A DNA stretch of 64,000 bases from Polytrichum commune (GCA_950295325.1 OX485803.1:60653554-60717553); one strand, 5' to 3'; shown: positions 36,540 through 49,155, counted from the stretch's first letter. The notes: generated by a model from the letters alone, not told the origin. Program-made: numbers and translations.

Positions 36540-36626
36540 TTGGGCGAACCAACTCATACACTCGTTCCTTGTGGATACCTAAACCCTTGCCCCCATGGAA
36601 CCAGTGTACAGGTTGGTTCACCCCAA
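36540..36626 (-). mobile_element. 87-bp hairpin element, copy 2
   Basis: The ends TTGGGCGAACCAACTCATAC and, reverse-complemented, TTGGGGTGAACCAACCTGTAC form a hairpin. Its reverse complement matches the element at 29179-29269 throughout. The 14-bp sequence CCTAGCTACATGAT flanks it exactly at 36526-36539 and 36627-36640. The difference in duplication length between the two copies (11 and 14 bp) is unusual for a cut-and-paste element. Confidence 0.8.
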
Positions 36627-36689
36627 CCTAGCTACATGATACCCCATAACAAAATGAATAACCTAATCACCATGTAAAACTTACTTCGA

Positions 36690-38540
36690 CAAGCAACGCA
36701 TGTCAATTGTGAGTGTAACTTACTATACCATCTACAAGAAAGATAACCCATCCTCATAGCCCTAATTGCCACACAAAAACCACCCGCACAACATATTCAT
36801 ACTCACCGACAACTTGAACAACACATGTCTTACCAATAACCACATGTGACACCCAACATCCCAACACCACCACCAAACAAACTCCTCGTCACATCCATAG
36901 TCCACCTAGTAGCATGGACCCCACACAAAATCATTACCCAAAATGTAAGAGCACATACTGGAATCACCGGCAACAAAATCACAAACCAACTCACCAATGA
37001 AGGTACCATCCTTGTCAAACCAAACCCTACACCATACATTCACATTGCCCATACCATCACATACTGGCTAACCGGCATCCTCACTGGCGCACACAACGGA
37101 GCAATCCGCAAACTCCACGCATACATTAACAAAGAACACAAAACACTCAAACTTGCAATAACCAAAAATAAACTCACATATGTTGACAAGTGGCTCTCCA
37201 ACCAATAAATCCATCATAAACTCTCCAACCACTTATGGACGGCAAAAAACATCATTGATACACAATTCACACAAGCATTAAAACATTGGTATGGCCAATA
37301 CGCGGGGACCCAAAGGAAACACCTATTTTGGCCAACCACCTACCCCAACCTAGATTGCACATTATGCCCAAGTAACGTAATTGATACATGGTCACACCTA
37401 CTCACCCATTGCACCAACCATTACGAATAGCAAGACATAACAACGCAGTCCACCAAATCATACACACACACACTACATTTCAACAAACACACAAGATTCT
37501 ACACACTTGCAAGCGTTGGCCAATACAACGACTTACCACAAGACATCATCCATCCCCAACTTGTTACTTAGCTACTCATGTCACTCAACCCCATGCACAT
37601 GCCATGCCCTCCTCGAACCATACATCCTATGCACACAAGGAGCGCATACAAACAATCAGCTACCCATAACCCATGCCCAATCTCACACAATACAAATCAT
37701 TGATTTTACTTTTTGTCACAATAGATTCCCACTTGAAGCCAGAAGGAACAAACAAGACAAGCACGACCCTCTCATGAACACCCTCCAAAATCTAGGTTGG
37801 AACGTCAACCCCTCGTCACCATAATAATGGGCGTATGAGACGCAATTCATGAACACTCCATCAACATACTAGAACAAATACAAAAACCAAACCCCAAAAC
37901 CAAAAGACCAATGAAACAAATCCACCAAATTAAACAACCACAAGATACTTAGGGCGGGTTTAGACTTGGAGTCAGGGCTCAAAAATGGGCTGGGGTGCAA
38001 GAAATCCACTCCTCTCATTGGTAGAGAGGTTGGGACTCGCCTCTTCAAGTTTACACCATGAGTTGGGGCCAATTAACAAATAAAGTATTTTATTCATCAT
38101 GACAATGGCCTCAAGCCTTGGAAAAGAGAGCTCCCAACCTTGTGGACTCTTTCCCTCTGGTTGAGGCCATTGTCAGAGCTTTTATTTGCTTGTAGTAGTT
38201 TATTCTTTGAGCATTGAATAGGAGGGGAGAAATTCTAAATTTATTATACTTTAATCATTATCCATAGAATAGTTCATGAGTACGTTGGAACCTCTCATAA
38301 GCCTCTCATAATTGCAGCCTCCAAATGGCCCCAACCCCACCTAAATAGGTTTACACATGAAAGCAATGAATGGAGTTAGGTTACTTTCTTATTAATGGCC
38401 TTGGGGGCCCATTTGCATGCCACATGGGACATATTGGCCTTCGTTCCCAATGGCCTTGGCCCCAAATCTAAACAAGCCCTTAACATATCTAACCCTTAAC
38501 AAACAAGCCCCGGCAAACCCACCATAGGGACGCTGCCCTA
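36690..38540 (+). mobile_element. LINE remnant: RNase H, zinc motif and C-terminal part
   Basis: Broken plus-strand frames show a retroelement. ILTDNLNN near 36798 resembles the first catalytic strand of RNase H, and VRAHTGITGNK near 36945 its conserved histidine region. A C-x2-C...H-x3-H-C motif (DCTLCPSN...HLLTHC, 37351-37410) resembles the zinc motif of plant LINE reverse-transcriptase proteins. A final block (IIDFTFCHNRFP...LGWNVNP, about 37695-37824) fits the LINE C-terminus. Stops and frame changes separate these blocks, so it is dead. The reverse-transcriptase core is not present. A Tourist-like MITE is nested at 37952-38479. The plus strand is A/C-rich, as in the 5.2-8.0 kb stretch. 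Outer limits are approximate. Confidence 0.75.
37952..38479. mobile_element. Tourist-like (PIF/Harbinger) MITE, 528 bp, nested in the LINE
   Basis: The ends are GGGCGGGTTTAGACTTGG and, reverse-complemented, GGGCTTGTTTAGATTTGG, each flanked by TTA (37949-37951 and 38480-38482). The TTA target and the GGGCNNGTTTRG ends are characteristic of Tourist MITEs. Removing it restores a continuous A/C-rich LINE 3' sequence. Confidence 0.85.
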
Positions 38541-39138
38541 CATATATGTATGTTACCAACATGGTAACCACCCCCCGAAAGGGAGGAAATACATGTCCTT
38601 TGGCGCTTGGTAAAAAAATGACGAAAGCAAGTAGATCGATCAACCACCCATTCACGTTGAGGCAAGCTCGATGTCATTTTTATTTTATTTTGTGCTATTT
38701 GCAAGAAAGCAACGGTGACAAGTTTATGCGTTTATACATAATAAGTCAACACACACCAAGGAGTACAGTCACGCCTGCCACGTGGATTTTTAAAAATATT
38801 GTATAATGCTGACATCACACTTCCTCCTAGTGATGGCACCTGACGCTGGCGCAGTGCTCATCCATCATGTGGCTTTGCAGGCGCTTTGTTTTTGATGTTG
38901 TGCTCCTGGCAGCCTGCAGTTCAAATCACATCAATTTAGTAGAGTAGTAAAGAGGAAGAGGGTTTTATAATATAAGATAGGGGAACAGTATAATATAACA
39001 TGATGGTGGTCTCAGAGTGGACAGTGAGGGCCAGGGCTAGATCATGCATGCCCCCATCACACCACCACCGTTTCCAGTTGTGAAGTTGTTGGGGATTATG
39101 TTGAGGAATAGATGTTGGCATGCCATTTTCCACACTAA
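38541..39138. other. No gene recognised
   Basis: The first tens of bases may be the LINE 3' end. The rest shows no structure that I can support. Confidence 0.35.
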
Positions 39139-39638
39139 GGGCCACTTCACACACGAGACTGGGTGCCCATGACCATTACACTTCAAGCACTCTCGTTGGT
39201 GGAAAAGGCGGAGCTGGTCCAAGTTCACTTCACACTATGTTTGAGGGACCAACGGAGTATGTGAATGCAAGATGGATGTAAAAGTCTACATGGATTCCTA
39301 CATGGCATCGAATGAATCATGTTTCATGGTCACTTGGACTATTTTCAAAAACCACCTCTTGGAGGTAGGCCTAACACAAAACTGGAAAACCATGGCACTC
39401 CGAACACTCACGACAATTGATTTATTCTATTTTCTCATACATGAGGACCCACAAGAATAGAAATTCATTGAAATAGCATTTGGTTGAGGGCCCGGTCCCA
39501 TATGACTTCACACTACACTTGAAGGTCCGTGACCACAGTACATGATTTTGGAGGTGTGTTGGGACGGCCTTTGGACACTTTCATTTGGGCTCTCACAATT
39601 TCATGGTCATGGCTCTTGGCTCGTGTGTGAAGTGGCCT
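39139..39638 (-). mobile_element. PIF/Harbinger-like MITE, 500 bp, copy 2
   Basis: The ends are GGGCCACTTCACACA and GTGTGAAGTGGCCT, flanked by TAA at 39136-39138 and 39639-39641. The reverse complement aligns with 28586-29084 over its full length with few gaps (500 versus 499 bp). Confidence 0.88.
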
Positions 39639-39641
39639 TAA

Positions 39642-41826
39642 AGTACAGGGTGCTTAAACCAACACTTTAAGCTATTGCACATACATATGGCTACATGGTT
39701 GATATAGGAAATATATATTCATATCAACCATTGTTCTAAACATAGGTATAAAGAAAGAAATATTTTTTTTAGCCTCAATTAGATATTTGATGAATATTCA
39801 AAGTCAAAACCACTAGCTTCCTTATACCAATATATAGGCCATGTGTATGACGACCTTGGATATGATGAGGACCCCCGCCTTCATTGCCTACAACCAACAT
39901 AACGTAGTTGGGTACTAGACCCCAACTAGATCAAAGACCAACTAGTAGCAGTGTGCAAAGCCACATGGCCACCTCCATGATCCGACCTAGTTCGCTTGCA
40001 AAACCATCACCTTGCATCATGGGTACCAACCCCTGTTGTGCTTTGTGGGCTACCTGCGTGACTTTGTGAATAGAATGGCAATACCCCCCCCCCTCCCCTT
40101 GCAATGTATAGAATGGCTAGAATAGGCATTGACAAGCCACCTTAAACCAACCCGAGATAGAGTGGAGCCCGTCACCTACCCTACATGAAGGTAGTGGAGG
40201 TTGCTATGAGGTGGCGCCACTAATGGCACCTAAAAGCGTCACTCCGTGGACCCATACACTCCTACATCATGGGGAACGCTTCAAGGTAGTAGAAGTTGGT
40301 GATTGGGAGGCATTTTTTATAGGTTTTGGTTTTGGGTGGGGTGTTGGTTTTAGCACCCTCTAGCTTATTATAGCTAGAGATGCTGACGGATGGTGTCAAT
40401 AGTGGCCGGTGTGATCAACCCTTCAGTGCCATAGGAGATTTTTGGGCATATTCAGTTCATATCCTAAGTATTTCCAAGTCCCAACCGGATATATGTTAGA
40501 CATGTTTCGGTTTTTCTTTATTAATTTGAGGTGTATTCTCTAAAGTCCTATAGAATGCTCAATATTTTTTTTTTGGAAATCTTAAACTTCGATTGGTTAC
40601 TTTTCGAACTCGATCGGTTCATCTATAACTAGCGGTCAATTCCCCCCTTTCATTGATGTAGACCCTCACCTCTTTTGAGTTGAGCCCCCACCACCATTAC
40701 CAAGGTAAAGGGGGTCTAGTAAAAACATGACCACCATAGGTTTGTGGTTTATTGGTTTTGTCATGTGGGGAAGAGACTTAGTGATGGCAACTACTGCAAT
40801 GAGTCAAAAGTTTGGCTTCTATTGTTTAAAGAGTTAGGTACAACTCTCTCAAGTAAAATCTATACTCTTACTCTAAGTAAAAGTAAGAGCTACCTATGTA
40901 CATGGGAACTCACTATTGCATGCAAATTGCCACATGACTTGCAATTTTAAGCAAGCATAACACATTCCCATTCATATGCAAAATAATACTAGGGTACAAC
41001 ACTCTTGCAACTAGCTACTTATTCATCTCAAGTGGATGCATGTGGCCTAATTCAAGACCTCTGATGCTAATAAGTTTTGGGATCGCCATTTTTTAAATAT
41101 GTAAAAATAGATAAATAGATAAATATAAATATGTATAACATAAACACACACACACACACACACCTTATGATAGAATTGCATGTGTTTTCACCTTGGGTAA
41201 TAGTGGTAGAGGCCCAACTCAAAGGGTGGGCGCGTCTAGCCTTGGATAACAATGGGCTCAAATGAGCATCACAAAGTGTTACTAATTAATTATCGGGGCT
41301 TGCATGTAGTAAGGCTGATCTAGATAGTAATGTCTACTAACTTGAGTTATCTCTTTTTCTTTCACTCTCAGATCTGTGTGGCTCCTAGATTTGTAGAAAA
41401 AAATAACTTTGGACTCAAGTAAGGTGTGTGGGCCTTTCCAACCCTATAAACATAATTTTGTTGATGGATGCAATTGAAACTTGTCTAATCCAATCAACAA
41501 TTGTGATGAATCATGAAGATTGTCATTTCAAGTTTTGGAATCGGAGTTGAGATGCAAAAGCTATAAGAGGTTAGAGTGAGGATTCTCTTTCTCTTCGAGT
41601 GATCACATAGGCCCTCCCAACTATGTTCACTTCTGAACCTAGATTGGTGCCTCGAACGTGCTGAGCATATAGTCCAATCTCATCATATATAACATGTGTG
41701 TTTTTTGTGTCTGTTATGAGCTTTAAGCCTTGCCATATACTACTCATTACAAGTGTTTAATTTTAGAAGAGTGACCACATAAGGCCTGAATTATCAGGGA
41801 TTGATGAAATAGTTGTGCAGATTCTT
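39642..41826. other. Repeat-derived DNA, no gene recognised
   Basis: A C10 run lies at 40084-40093, a relative of the ACCGGTT-rich repeat at about 40440-40640, a CA microsatellite at 41144-41163, and a copy of the dispersed repeat (inverse of 15670-15745) near 41510-41600. Confidence 0.4.
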
Positions 41827-42138
41827 CTACCTACTCTTCTTCTTCCACCCTAAAATCTGTGACTCCTGGAAATGCTGGGGAAAACACCTTGGAAAGCAGC
41901 GGAGGAGAAACATAACACATGAAATCGTTGAGTTACGGTTTTGAGTGTCCACCTGGAAAATTTTGGTCTGTCTGGAGGCCAAAGATGCGCCATCTAAATT
42001 CTTTTGTCCCGCATGCATCAATATCCTTCCCCTTGGAAAAATAGACTCGAATGCGAATCCAGGAAGCATATCACAAAGATGACCAGGAGAGGAGCCACAA
42101 ACAGAACAGCAGGGTCCCAGAGCTCCAACATCTTCCAC
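41827..42138 (-). other. 103-codon open frame of unknown origin
   Basis: The minus-strand frame is GC-richer than its surroundings and has a cysteine cluster near its start (CCSVCGSSPGHLC). I recognise no family. It could be a captured gene fragment or chance. A degenerate dispersed repeat and a (GAAA)n tract flank it. Confidence 0.2.
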
Positions 42139-42296
42139 TCTTGCAATCGTAGATTCAAATCACGACGTTGTTTCAGACCTGAACACAAACATTCGTGTCT
42201 TCTACCAGACTGGATCCGGACAGCAGATCAGTTCTTGACGAAAATGAAATGAGTTCCATGTACTACTTGTTGAATCGTGATCCTGGGTCTGCCTCT

Positions 42297-42331
<35 letters not shown>
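42297..42331. repeat. (AAGA)n microsatellite
   Basis: About eight to nine tandem AAGA units. Confidence 0.9.
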
Positions 42332-42559
42332 CTCAGATGAGATCAAAAGCTTGAGAAACAAAATGTGCAAGAGATGAGTTCTTCGATAACAATTAATTCC
42401 TCGACGCGACTTTCGAGAACTCAAATGTGCAAGAGGTGAGTCAAGATCACTCAGCCATGGAGGAGGTAGAGATGATGTGCGGAGGTGAGATTTCGACGGT
42501 TATCTCAAGTTTGTAACCGTCTTTACAGGTGAATCTCCTATATAGCCTCGCCATCATCC

Positions 42560-42655
42560 CACCTAAGATATGTGGGCCTTATGCGGTTACTCTTCTTAAT
42601 TATTTGGACACATGTATTTGAGTGATATATGTTAAGCTTTGTAGTTAGTTAGTTT
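42560..42655. repeat. Dispersed repeat family, copy near 42.6 kb
   Basis: Matches 15538-15615 in the same orientation (CTCTTCTTAATT, TTTGAGTGATAT, GTAGTTA). A G12 run follows at 42696-42707. Confidence 0.6.
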
Positions 42656-43196
42656 GATATTACACTCCCCCCCTCCCCCAATAAGGCCTTTTGGAGGGGG
42701 GGGGGGGCAAAAGGGTCATGATATCATGGGGCACATGGTGCAGGGCGAGACATGCAGACTCAACTTTTCTCGGGTGAATTGTAACAAAAGACATGAATAA
42801 TTTGTATGATTATTGTAGATGTATTTTGTTACCATCATAACAAATATTCAATAATAATATGAAATGTTGAAAGATTAGTGTGGGACAACCTAATATCAGT
42901 TAGGGAGAGAGGGAATTATTGCACACGAGCGTACCTCTTGTTCGTGTGACATGAAAGCTCAGAATAATATGTTGTTTTAATGTTACCATTTATTTATTTA
43001 TTTGACAATGGAACTAGTTTTAAAGATCATGAATTGATCTAGCCCAATTCACATGAGATATATTGGCCAAGATTTTAAAGGGGTCATTCTTTTAAAATGT
43101 TGGATGGGTGAGAGGTAAGCTCGTATGCAATAATTCCCTCTCTCAATCATTGTAGTGTTACATTTAAATTTTGGAACATTTGTTTTTTGAGTAAAT

Positions 43197-44067
43197 TTTG
43201 CAAGGGGAAGATATTGAGGACACTAATGGCAAGTGTCATGTGTTTACATTTTAGTATGCAAGAGGAAGATATTTTTGAGCACACCATTGGCAAGTGCCAT
43301 GTGTTTACATTTTAATATGTGAAAGGAAGGTATTCTTAAGCATACTCATGCCAAGTGTCATTTGTGGACAATTTCAATCTACTTGTAGACCATTATGTAA
43401 CATAGGCATACACCTCATAACACTACACCGTTTATGGTATTCTGTGTGACGTGAGTAATAGTGCCACTTACCCTATTTTGAGGCATATGCTAGTTTATAC
43501 TAATTACGAACAACTTCATCATTAGTGTTAGTCACCTCGTAACACTTGGCATTCAAGGCCACTTCCTTATATCTTGGCTTGAGTATGTTCAATAATGTTA
43601 TGAGGTGTAGCCTGTCTCACACAACGGTCTACAAGTTGATTAAATTGTACACAAATGACACTTGGCATTGATGAGCTCAAGAATATCTTCCCCTTGCATA
43701 CTAACATGCAAAACTATCATCTCAAGTATCCCAATGTGCTATGCTAAATGTCACAAAAGAAATATTTTTTCACTTAAAAAGTTGTGTTGTTGAATAGTGT
43801 CATGTTGACAATTAGCGGACATAACACTTTGAGAGCTCTAGGCATCTAGTTTAGACCCTTTGTAAATAATGTGTGTGACATTAAATATCATAATTAATGT
43901 ATCAAACATACTCATGCCAAGATATTAGTAGGTGCACTTGAATGACAAGTGTCATGAGGTGACACTAATGATGAAGTTGTATATCATTAGTGACCTAACA
44001 TATGCCTCCAAATAGGGTGAGTGATACTATTACGCATGTAACACTAAACGCCATAATCGAAGCACTG
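43197..44067. repeat. Interleaved inverted and tandem repeats
   Basis: Three tandem units of about 60 bp (GGAAGATATT...GCAAGTGTCATGTG) occupy 43197-43385. An inverted copy of this block and its flank lies at about 43598-43710. A second inverted pair joins 43421-43545 with 43945-44067, the outer ends being CACTACACCG and the inverse of CGAAGCACTG. The two inverted pairs interlock. The outer pair resembles a CACTA-type end, but I find no matching target duplication. Confidence 0.6.
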
Positions 44068-44371
44068 ATTTTTTTGGTTTCTTCTACACTAGGCATGAAT
44101 TATTTACGACCTCCTGATTTTCATGAAGGTCCAGTTTATAGCTGATTTTTGAATCAAAATAAAGACAAATATGGAATTTTAGGCCTGTGGCCATGAATGC
44201 AGTTCGTATGGGACTTGTGGACTTCAGCAAGCATGGGCCTTCTGAACACCCAGGGTAAGGAGTTTTTTCTTAAAGGCGGGCAGGGAGAGGAGCTGATTTT
44301 TAAACTATGTGTTCAAAATATAGACAACATACTAGGCTTTATCATTGACACAATGGGGGCCTGCCCTCTGT

Positions 44372-44541
44372 GATCAATTGATGAGAAAGAGATCCTCTGA
44401 TAGCTTTTGCATCTCAGCTTTATTCTGAAAGTTGAAATGACAAACTGCGAATGTGATCAACTGATGAGAAAGAGAATTATGACTTTGACCTCTGATGGCT
44501 TTTGCATCTCAGCTTTATTCTGAAAGTTGAAATGACAAACT
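44372..44541. repeat. Tandem duplication of about 83 bp
   Basis: Two adjacent units, 44372-44454 and 44455-44541, share GATGAGAAAGAGA and CTTTTGCATCTCAGCTTTA. They belong to the dispersed family also seen near 15.7, 16.6 and 41.5 kb. Confidence 0.75.
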
Positions 44542-45080
44542 GCACAATTGGCTAACCGGATAAACCAAACATTATCTGAGAAACTGGAACAGGTAACATA
44601 CTGTAGCTTATGTGTGGCTGTGCACACTAAAACTCTTTAGTCTCATGGTTCAACTCAAATTCCTGGATTCTGTTGTTTACACCCTGCCCCTTAACCTGTA
44701 CCACTTTAAACATAAACATAAATGCAGGATCTTAGGATGTGAAAATACTGTAGTGGCGCTAAGTACATTTCGCATGAATGAGGACCACATAACCCCAGAT
44801 GCATGAGCAACCATAAAAAATCAATAAATATCAAAGGCTTCCACAACTCATGGGATTAACTCAAGTATCATGTCCCATTCTTGTCAATTGTTGATTGACA
44901 CAATGTAAGGGTTTTTGAGATTTGGCAATTATGCTGGAGTTCTACATCCTGAATGTTGCATGTATCATATACCTCCGGCGTAAAACAAATAAACTCGAAA
45001 ACATATTTCAAAAAGTAACACAACATGGATATGAAATGCCCTGTATGAAGGTAGTTAGAATCTGTCTTCAGAAAAGGGTT

Positions 45081-45108
45081 CACTACTAGGAAGCAGGGTC
45101 CTTTAGCA
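45081..45108 (+). repeat. CACTA-type terminus of island 1
   Basis: CACTACTAGGAAGCAGGGTCC followed by TTTAGCACA marks the sharp left edge of the GC-rich island. A near-identical terminus lies at 53603, and both have GGGTCCTTT and then CACA. CACTACNAGGAA is the classical CACTA terminal form. I could not find the opposite inverted end. Confidence 0.65.
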
Positions 45109-46450
45109 CATGAAAAGCACAATACACTGACAACCCGCATAGTGCTGCACAGATGTCGGAGACTGCGCAGGCGGTGCCAGCGACTGTGGACGCGGTGTCA
45201 TCCTGGACCAGTCCTATTATTGGCAAAACAAGGTGTGTTAACATTGTTGTGAAATTTGCTGTCAAATTGTGTTGTAAGTGTGTTGTACGTGTGTTTGACA
45301 ACCATAATTGACCGAGCGCATTAATTACATGTGTATGTGACATCAATACGCGGTTAATAATTGTATCCCTGACAACATGGGGTGCTGTAATGGTCGTCGT
45401 ATGTACATAGTACATTTAGCGGTCGTAGTTAATACACGTATTGCCCTACCTCGTTGTGCGCTGTTGTTTCATACAGCGTATTGCTATGTGTGAAATACAA
45501 ATGATTTTTGTAAATGCAAAATTGCAATGCAACCTGTCTGCGAACTTCAAATACCATGCATTCCCAATGCCATGCACATTCCCAACCATTGCAGATTTTT
45601 GTCTGGTTTTTTAGTTTCTCTGAGTTGCGCACAGTATATTCATAATACCAAAAAGTACAGCATGCATTAATGTTCATTTGGTTGCAAATGGGCTGCCATT
45701 CGTGCAAACAACTTTGCCATTGCTAAATCCTACACCATTCATGCTTCCTATCCGTCCTCCTGCACGCCTTCTGCCATTGCAGTTGTCTTTCCATTCGCAC
45801 TACCTCCCTGCTATACAATTGGGCTAGCTGCAACCACATGCACCTCATTGAAGACGTGGTCATCTTCCACAAACATGTTTGCTTACGGCCATGAGGAAAT
45901 CCTAGAAAATCTGGGCCTTCAAAAATCGTGCCTCCTGCACACGCCACATGGGTCTTCCTTGTGTTTGCAATGCACAATGATGCCAAAATTCATTGCGTCC
46001 CCTTCAGTATTCGAAAACTTGTTGCAGAAACGTCCGCTCTGCTTTTCTGCAGGTGGAATTCCGGTCTGCCTTCCCCGTCCGCACCGGCACATCCCTTGTT
46101 TTGCCACACTCCAACGACAATGCATACTTCCTTGTCAATGTGCATCGATTGTCCAGCACCTGCAGCGACATGAATCCAGCAGCCCCCCTAGACCCCCCCC
46201 CCCCCGGAATTTGTTGACGGACTTTCGTCCCCTGCTGCTGCGCCCAACTTCACATGCTATGTGCGGTGTGTGCCGAGTGGCAGCACAGACGCGAACAACG
46301 AATGACTCTGCGCACGTGCATTCACCTCGCTCCCATGTGTGGTTCTGCAAAACTGGAACCCTGTGGCGGCTGTCGCAAGCATCCTGTATTGCCTTCCCTT
46401 TGCCCTTCCTGTCATAGGCCCGTGCTTCATTGTGGACATGATTTCGGCAA
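45109..46450. other. Island 1, left non-coding part
   Basis: GC-richer sequence between the CACTA-type terminus and the 3' end of the minus-strand gene. Many overlapping frames are open on both strands because stop codons are rare here. I recognise none. A C13 run lies at 46193-46205. Confidence 0.4.
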
Positions 46451-49155
46451 TCATGCCTCAATTTCCTCCTCCACCAGGTACCGCGTTGACCACGTAACCC
46501 AGGTGTTGTTTGGTGCAGGTGGAGTTGCAAAGTGCTCTAAGTACTCGGGGCCTGCATTCGGATCCGGGTACATGACCTCAACATTTTTTTTGTGGACCTT
46601 TGTGACCTTCACCATTTGTTTCCCATCCTCGCACAATTCCATCAGTATGGTGCATCCGATGCCTCCCCCAATGTCCTGTAGTGGAGGCGCACTCCCCGCA
46701 ATTCCTTCGGCCACAGGTCTCCTCCCATTTCTTGGATATAACACCCAACATTCCGCCCCGCATCGCACCAACTCCTGCGCACATTGCGAACATACTAAAT
46801 TTCAGCACGAATTCAAGTGCTCATACCTCTCCATGTTCTTCCATGGAAACAAAACTCAAAAGCAATACACATGTGGCAGTGGGTCTGCTAGTCTGAGTGC
46901 TTGCCGTAGAGTGGTAGCGCGGATCCACTGCTGGTGGCCTCCTTACACGTGCGTTGCCCCGTCCTCTTCCCCTCATCTGGCCTCCTGTGTTCACAACACT
47001 GTTCTTCCCTGCTGCGGACTCTCCCCTCCCATGCATTGCGTGTGCCTCCTTCACCCTCCCTGGAGAGAAATTTAAATTAAGAGTTGCATGTTGTCGTCCT
47101 TCACTTGTCCCAATCTGCGGTCCTGCATCTGGCCCGTATTCACCAGAGCCCCCTCGTTCTCTCCTGGACGCCACCCACCCACTGTCCCCGTCCTCTGCGT
47201 CTGCTGCCACTTGCCTCACAGTGCTTTCAAACCCCGCCCATAACGACACAGGTCCCTCCCGTGGTGCACCCTGTGTGCACTCGACTGACATGTGCATGTC
47301 TTGAGTCTCCTCGTCTTGAGTGTCCACCTCCTCCACATCAAGCGGTCCTCTTTGCTTGCTCGGTGGCGACCACATTGCAGGCGATGTGTTCCCCTCATTG
47401 TACCAATCGCACGTATCGCCTTCCTCTGCAGAGGTTGCAATGTTCAACTGCATGCCCTCGTCCATGTACGGCTCTTCTATCTCCAGGATGGAGGTTGCTG
47501 CTGCGTGCCCTCCAAGGACGGGGTTTGCATTCTCCTCCCGTGCATGTTTTTTTCCCCTCTGGTCGGAGGTAGTCATACGTTCATTTCCATGTTCACCTCC
47601 ACTGCCCTCCCCTCTCCATGTGCACCACGTCGTCCCCTCCAATGCCGCGTTCTGCAGCACACCATCCGGTTCGGGTCCGCTTTTGCCCATCGTGCTAACA
47701 TGTTCTGCTATATTCTCCATGACCTCGTGCACGACCCCCAGGTCTTCCCTCACCAAGGACATGTCCCCCTGCAAGGTCGCGATCGTGTCGGTCAGCGACG
47801 CCAGCGTCTTCAATATGGCCTCCACTCCAATTTCCTTTTCAGCTGCGCCGCTGCTTATTGCAATCAACCTGTCTTGTGGGACATCGGTGGCGTCATCCAT
47901 GTTCGCTTCCACCACCCTCTCCCCCCCCGAGTCACCGGTCTCATACGAAGAGCATTCCCCGCAGTCGTCTACTGTTGTTTTCGTGTGCGTGTCCGCTGCC
48001 TGCAATGGCTGTTGTGCAGTGGTATCCCACAAACATTCTTTAATTGCGCGCACACACCCAGCAACGTTTCATGTGTTCCGTGCGTCATTATGCATGCTTC
48101 TGCATTATGCATCGCAACACATCCACAATACACATCTGTATTGTCTTCCACTTGTTGCCATAGACATTTACATCGCACAAATCATGCCTGACACATTCTG
48201 CATAGTTTTCGCTTACCTCTTCCTCCATTCTGACAGCCAGAGCTGTTCGACCCGTGTTGCTGCTGTTGTGGACCAGAGACCGCCTGCCAGCCATTTGTGC
48301 TGATTCCTCCTTGCAGACTTCTGTGGGCCACCACAGAATGAGCTCCTGCCATGCGTCCTCAGGACAGTTGTGGTGGCATTTCGAATCGCCGTACCAGAGC
48401 CAATGTGATTTCCAAACTGCCCTTGAACTGCGCAGATGGCCTGCAAGGTACTTTTCCACTCGTTTTGGATCAACCGGTGGATCGAACTTATACCATGAGT
48501 TCAGTTCCTGGTGAATCACTCCCTTCTCGAATGTGGAATAGCCCTTCCATCCCTCCTTCTTGAACGGCATGAGTTTATATGCAAGTTCCTTTGCTGCAGC
48601 GTGCCATCGCGCCTTCAGATGCGCTTCATTTTCTGCGATAGTGATTATGGGAGCCCTCCCCCCCGCAACTGAGTCCTTCATCTCTTTCGCGAACATTGCG
48701 TTCGCCTGCTTGTTTGTGCTCCTTGTTGTGCTCCTTTTTGCAGCCGAATTGCTCTTCGCTGCCTCTGCGACGTCGTTGCTCACGCGGGGGGTTGCCTTTG
48801 GAGGGGTGCATAGGTCCACCACATCCACAAGGTTCTTCCCTCCCTACGCGTCTGTTGTCACAAATTTGGCGCCCGCTCGTACGGCATAAGTGTAACCTTC
48901 AGGCAGGGCATCCCCTTCTTTGAGCGCAATAACCTTTGCACGCACCTCCGTCCTGTTCCCCGTTTTATCATGGTCGTTGCTTAACGCAGCGGGTTCCTGC
49001 GGTGCCACTACCACTGCCGCTGGCCTGCGACTCCCCTCTGTCGGTGTGCACCTACGGCTTCCTGCTCCGATGCATGCCCTGCTCGTGCTTGGCACCTGCA
49101 TTGCGTGCACTACCCACATGTGAGATCCAGACGCATTTGGCATGTCTCCCCCCAT
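46451..49155 (-). pseudogene. CACTA-associated transposon gene with Transposase_24-like domain, interrupted
   Basis: The inferred minus-strand structure is an exon 49155-48217, then 47999-46947 and 46774-46451, with phase-0 GT-AG introns (donors GAG|GTAAGC and CGT|GTAAGG; acceptors TTGCAG and GCGCAG). The frame is open except for one TAG at 48846-48844. A start after the TAG (first ATG in NAMFAKEM) is possible. Residues about 70-204 after the TAG (WHAAAKEL, FEKGVIHQEL, EDAWQELILWW, GRRSLVHNSSNTGR) resemble the plant En/Spm-associated domain Transposase_24 (PF03004). The middle exon is acidic with a heptad-like stretch and a MRGRGRGNAR tail. The last exon has CWVLYP...MYPDPNAG...WVTWSTRYL, similar to DUF8039-type domains of plant CACTA proteins. 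Such proteins are usually TnpA-like partners rather than the catalytic transposase. I see no DDE transposase here. Confidence 0.6.

Noticed and set aside
46821-48303. Long plus-strand frames opposite the island 1 gene
   Set aside because: They lie opposite exons whose phases and splice sites fit the minus strand, and they show no domain.
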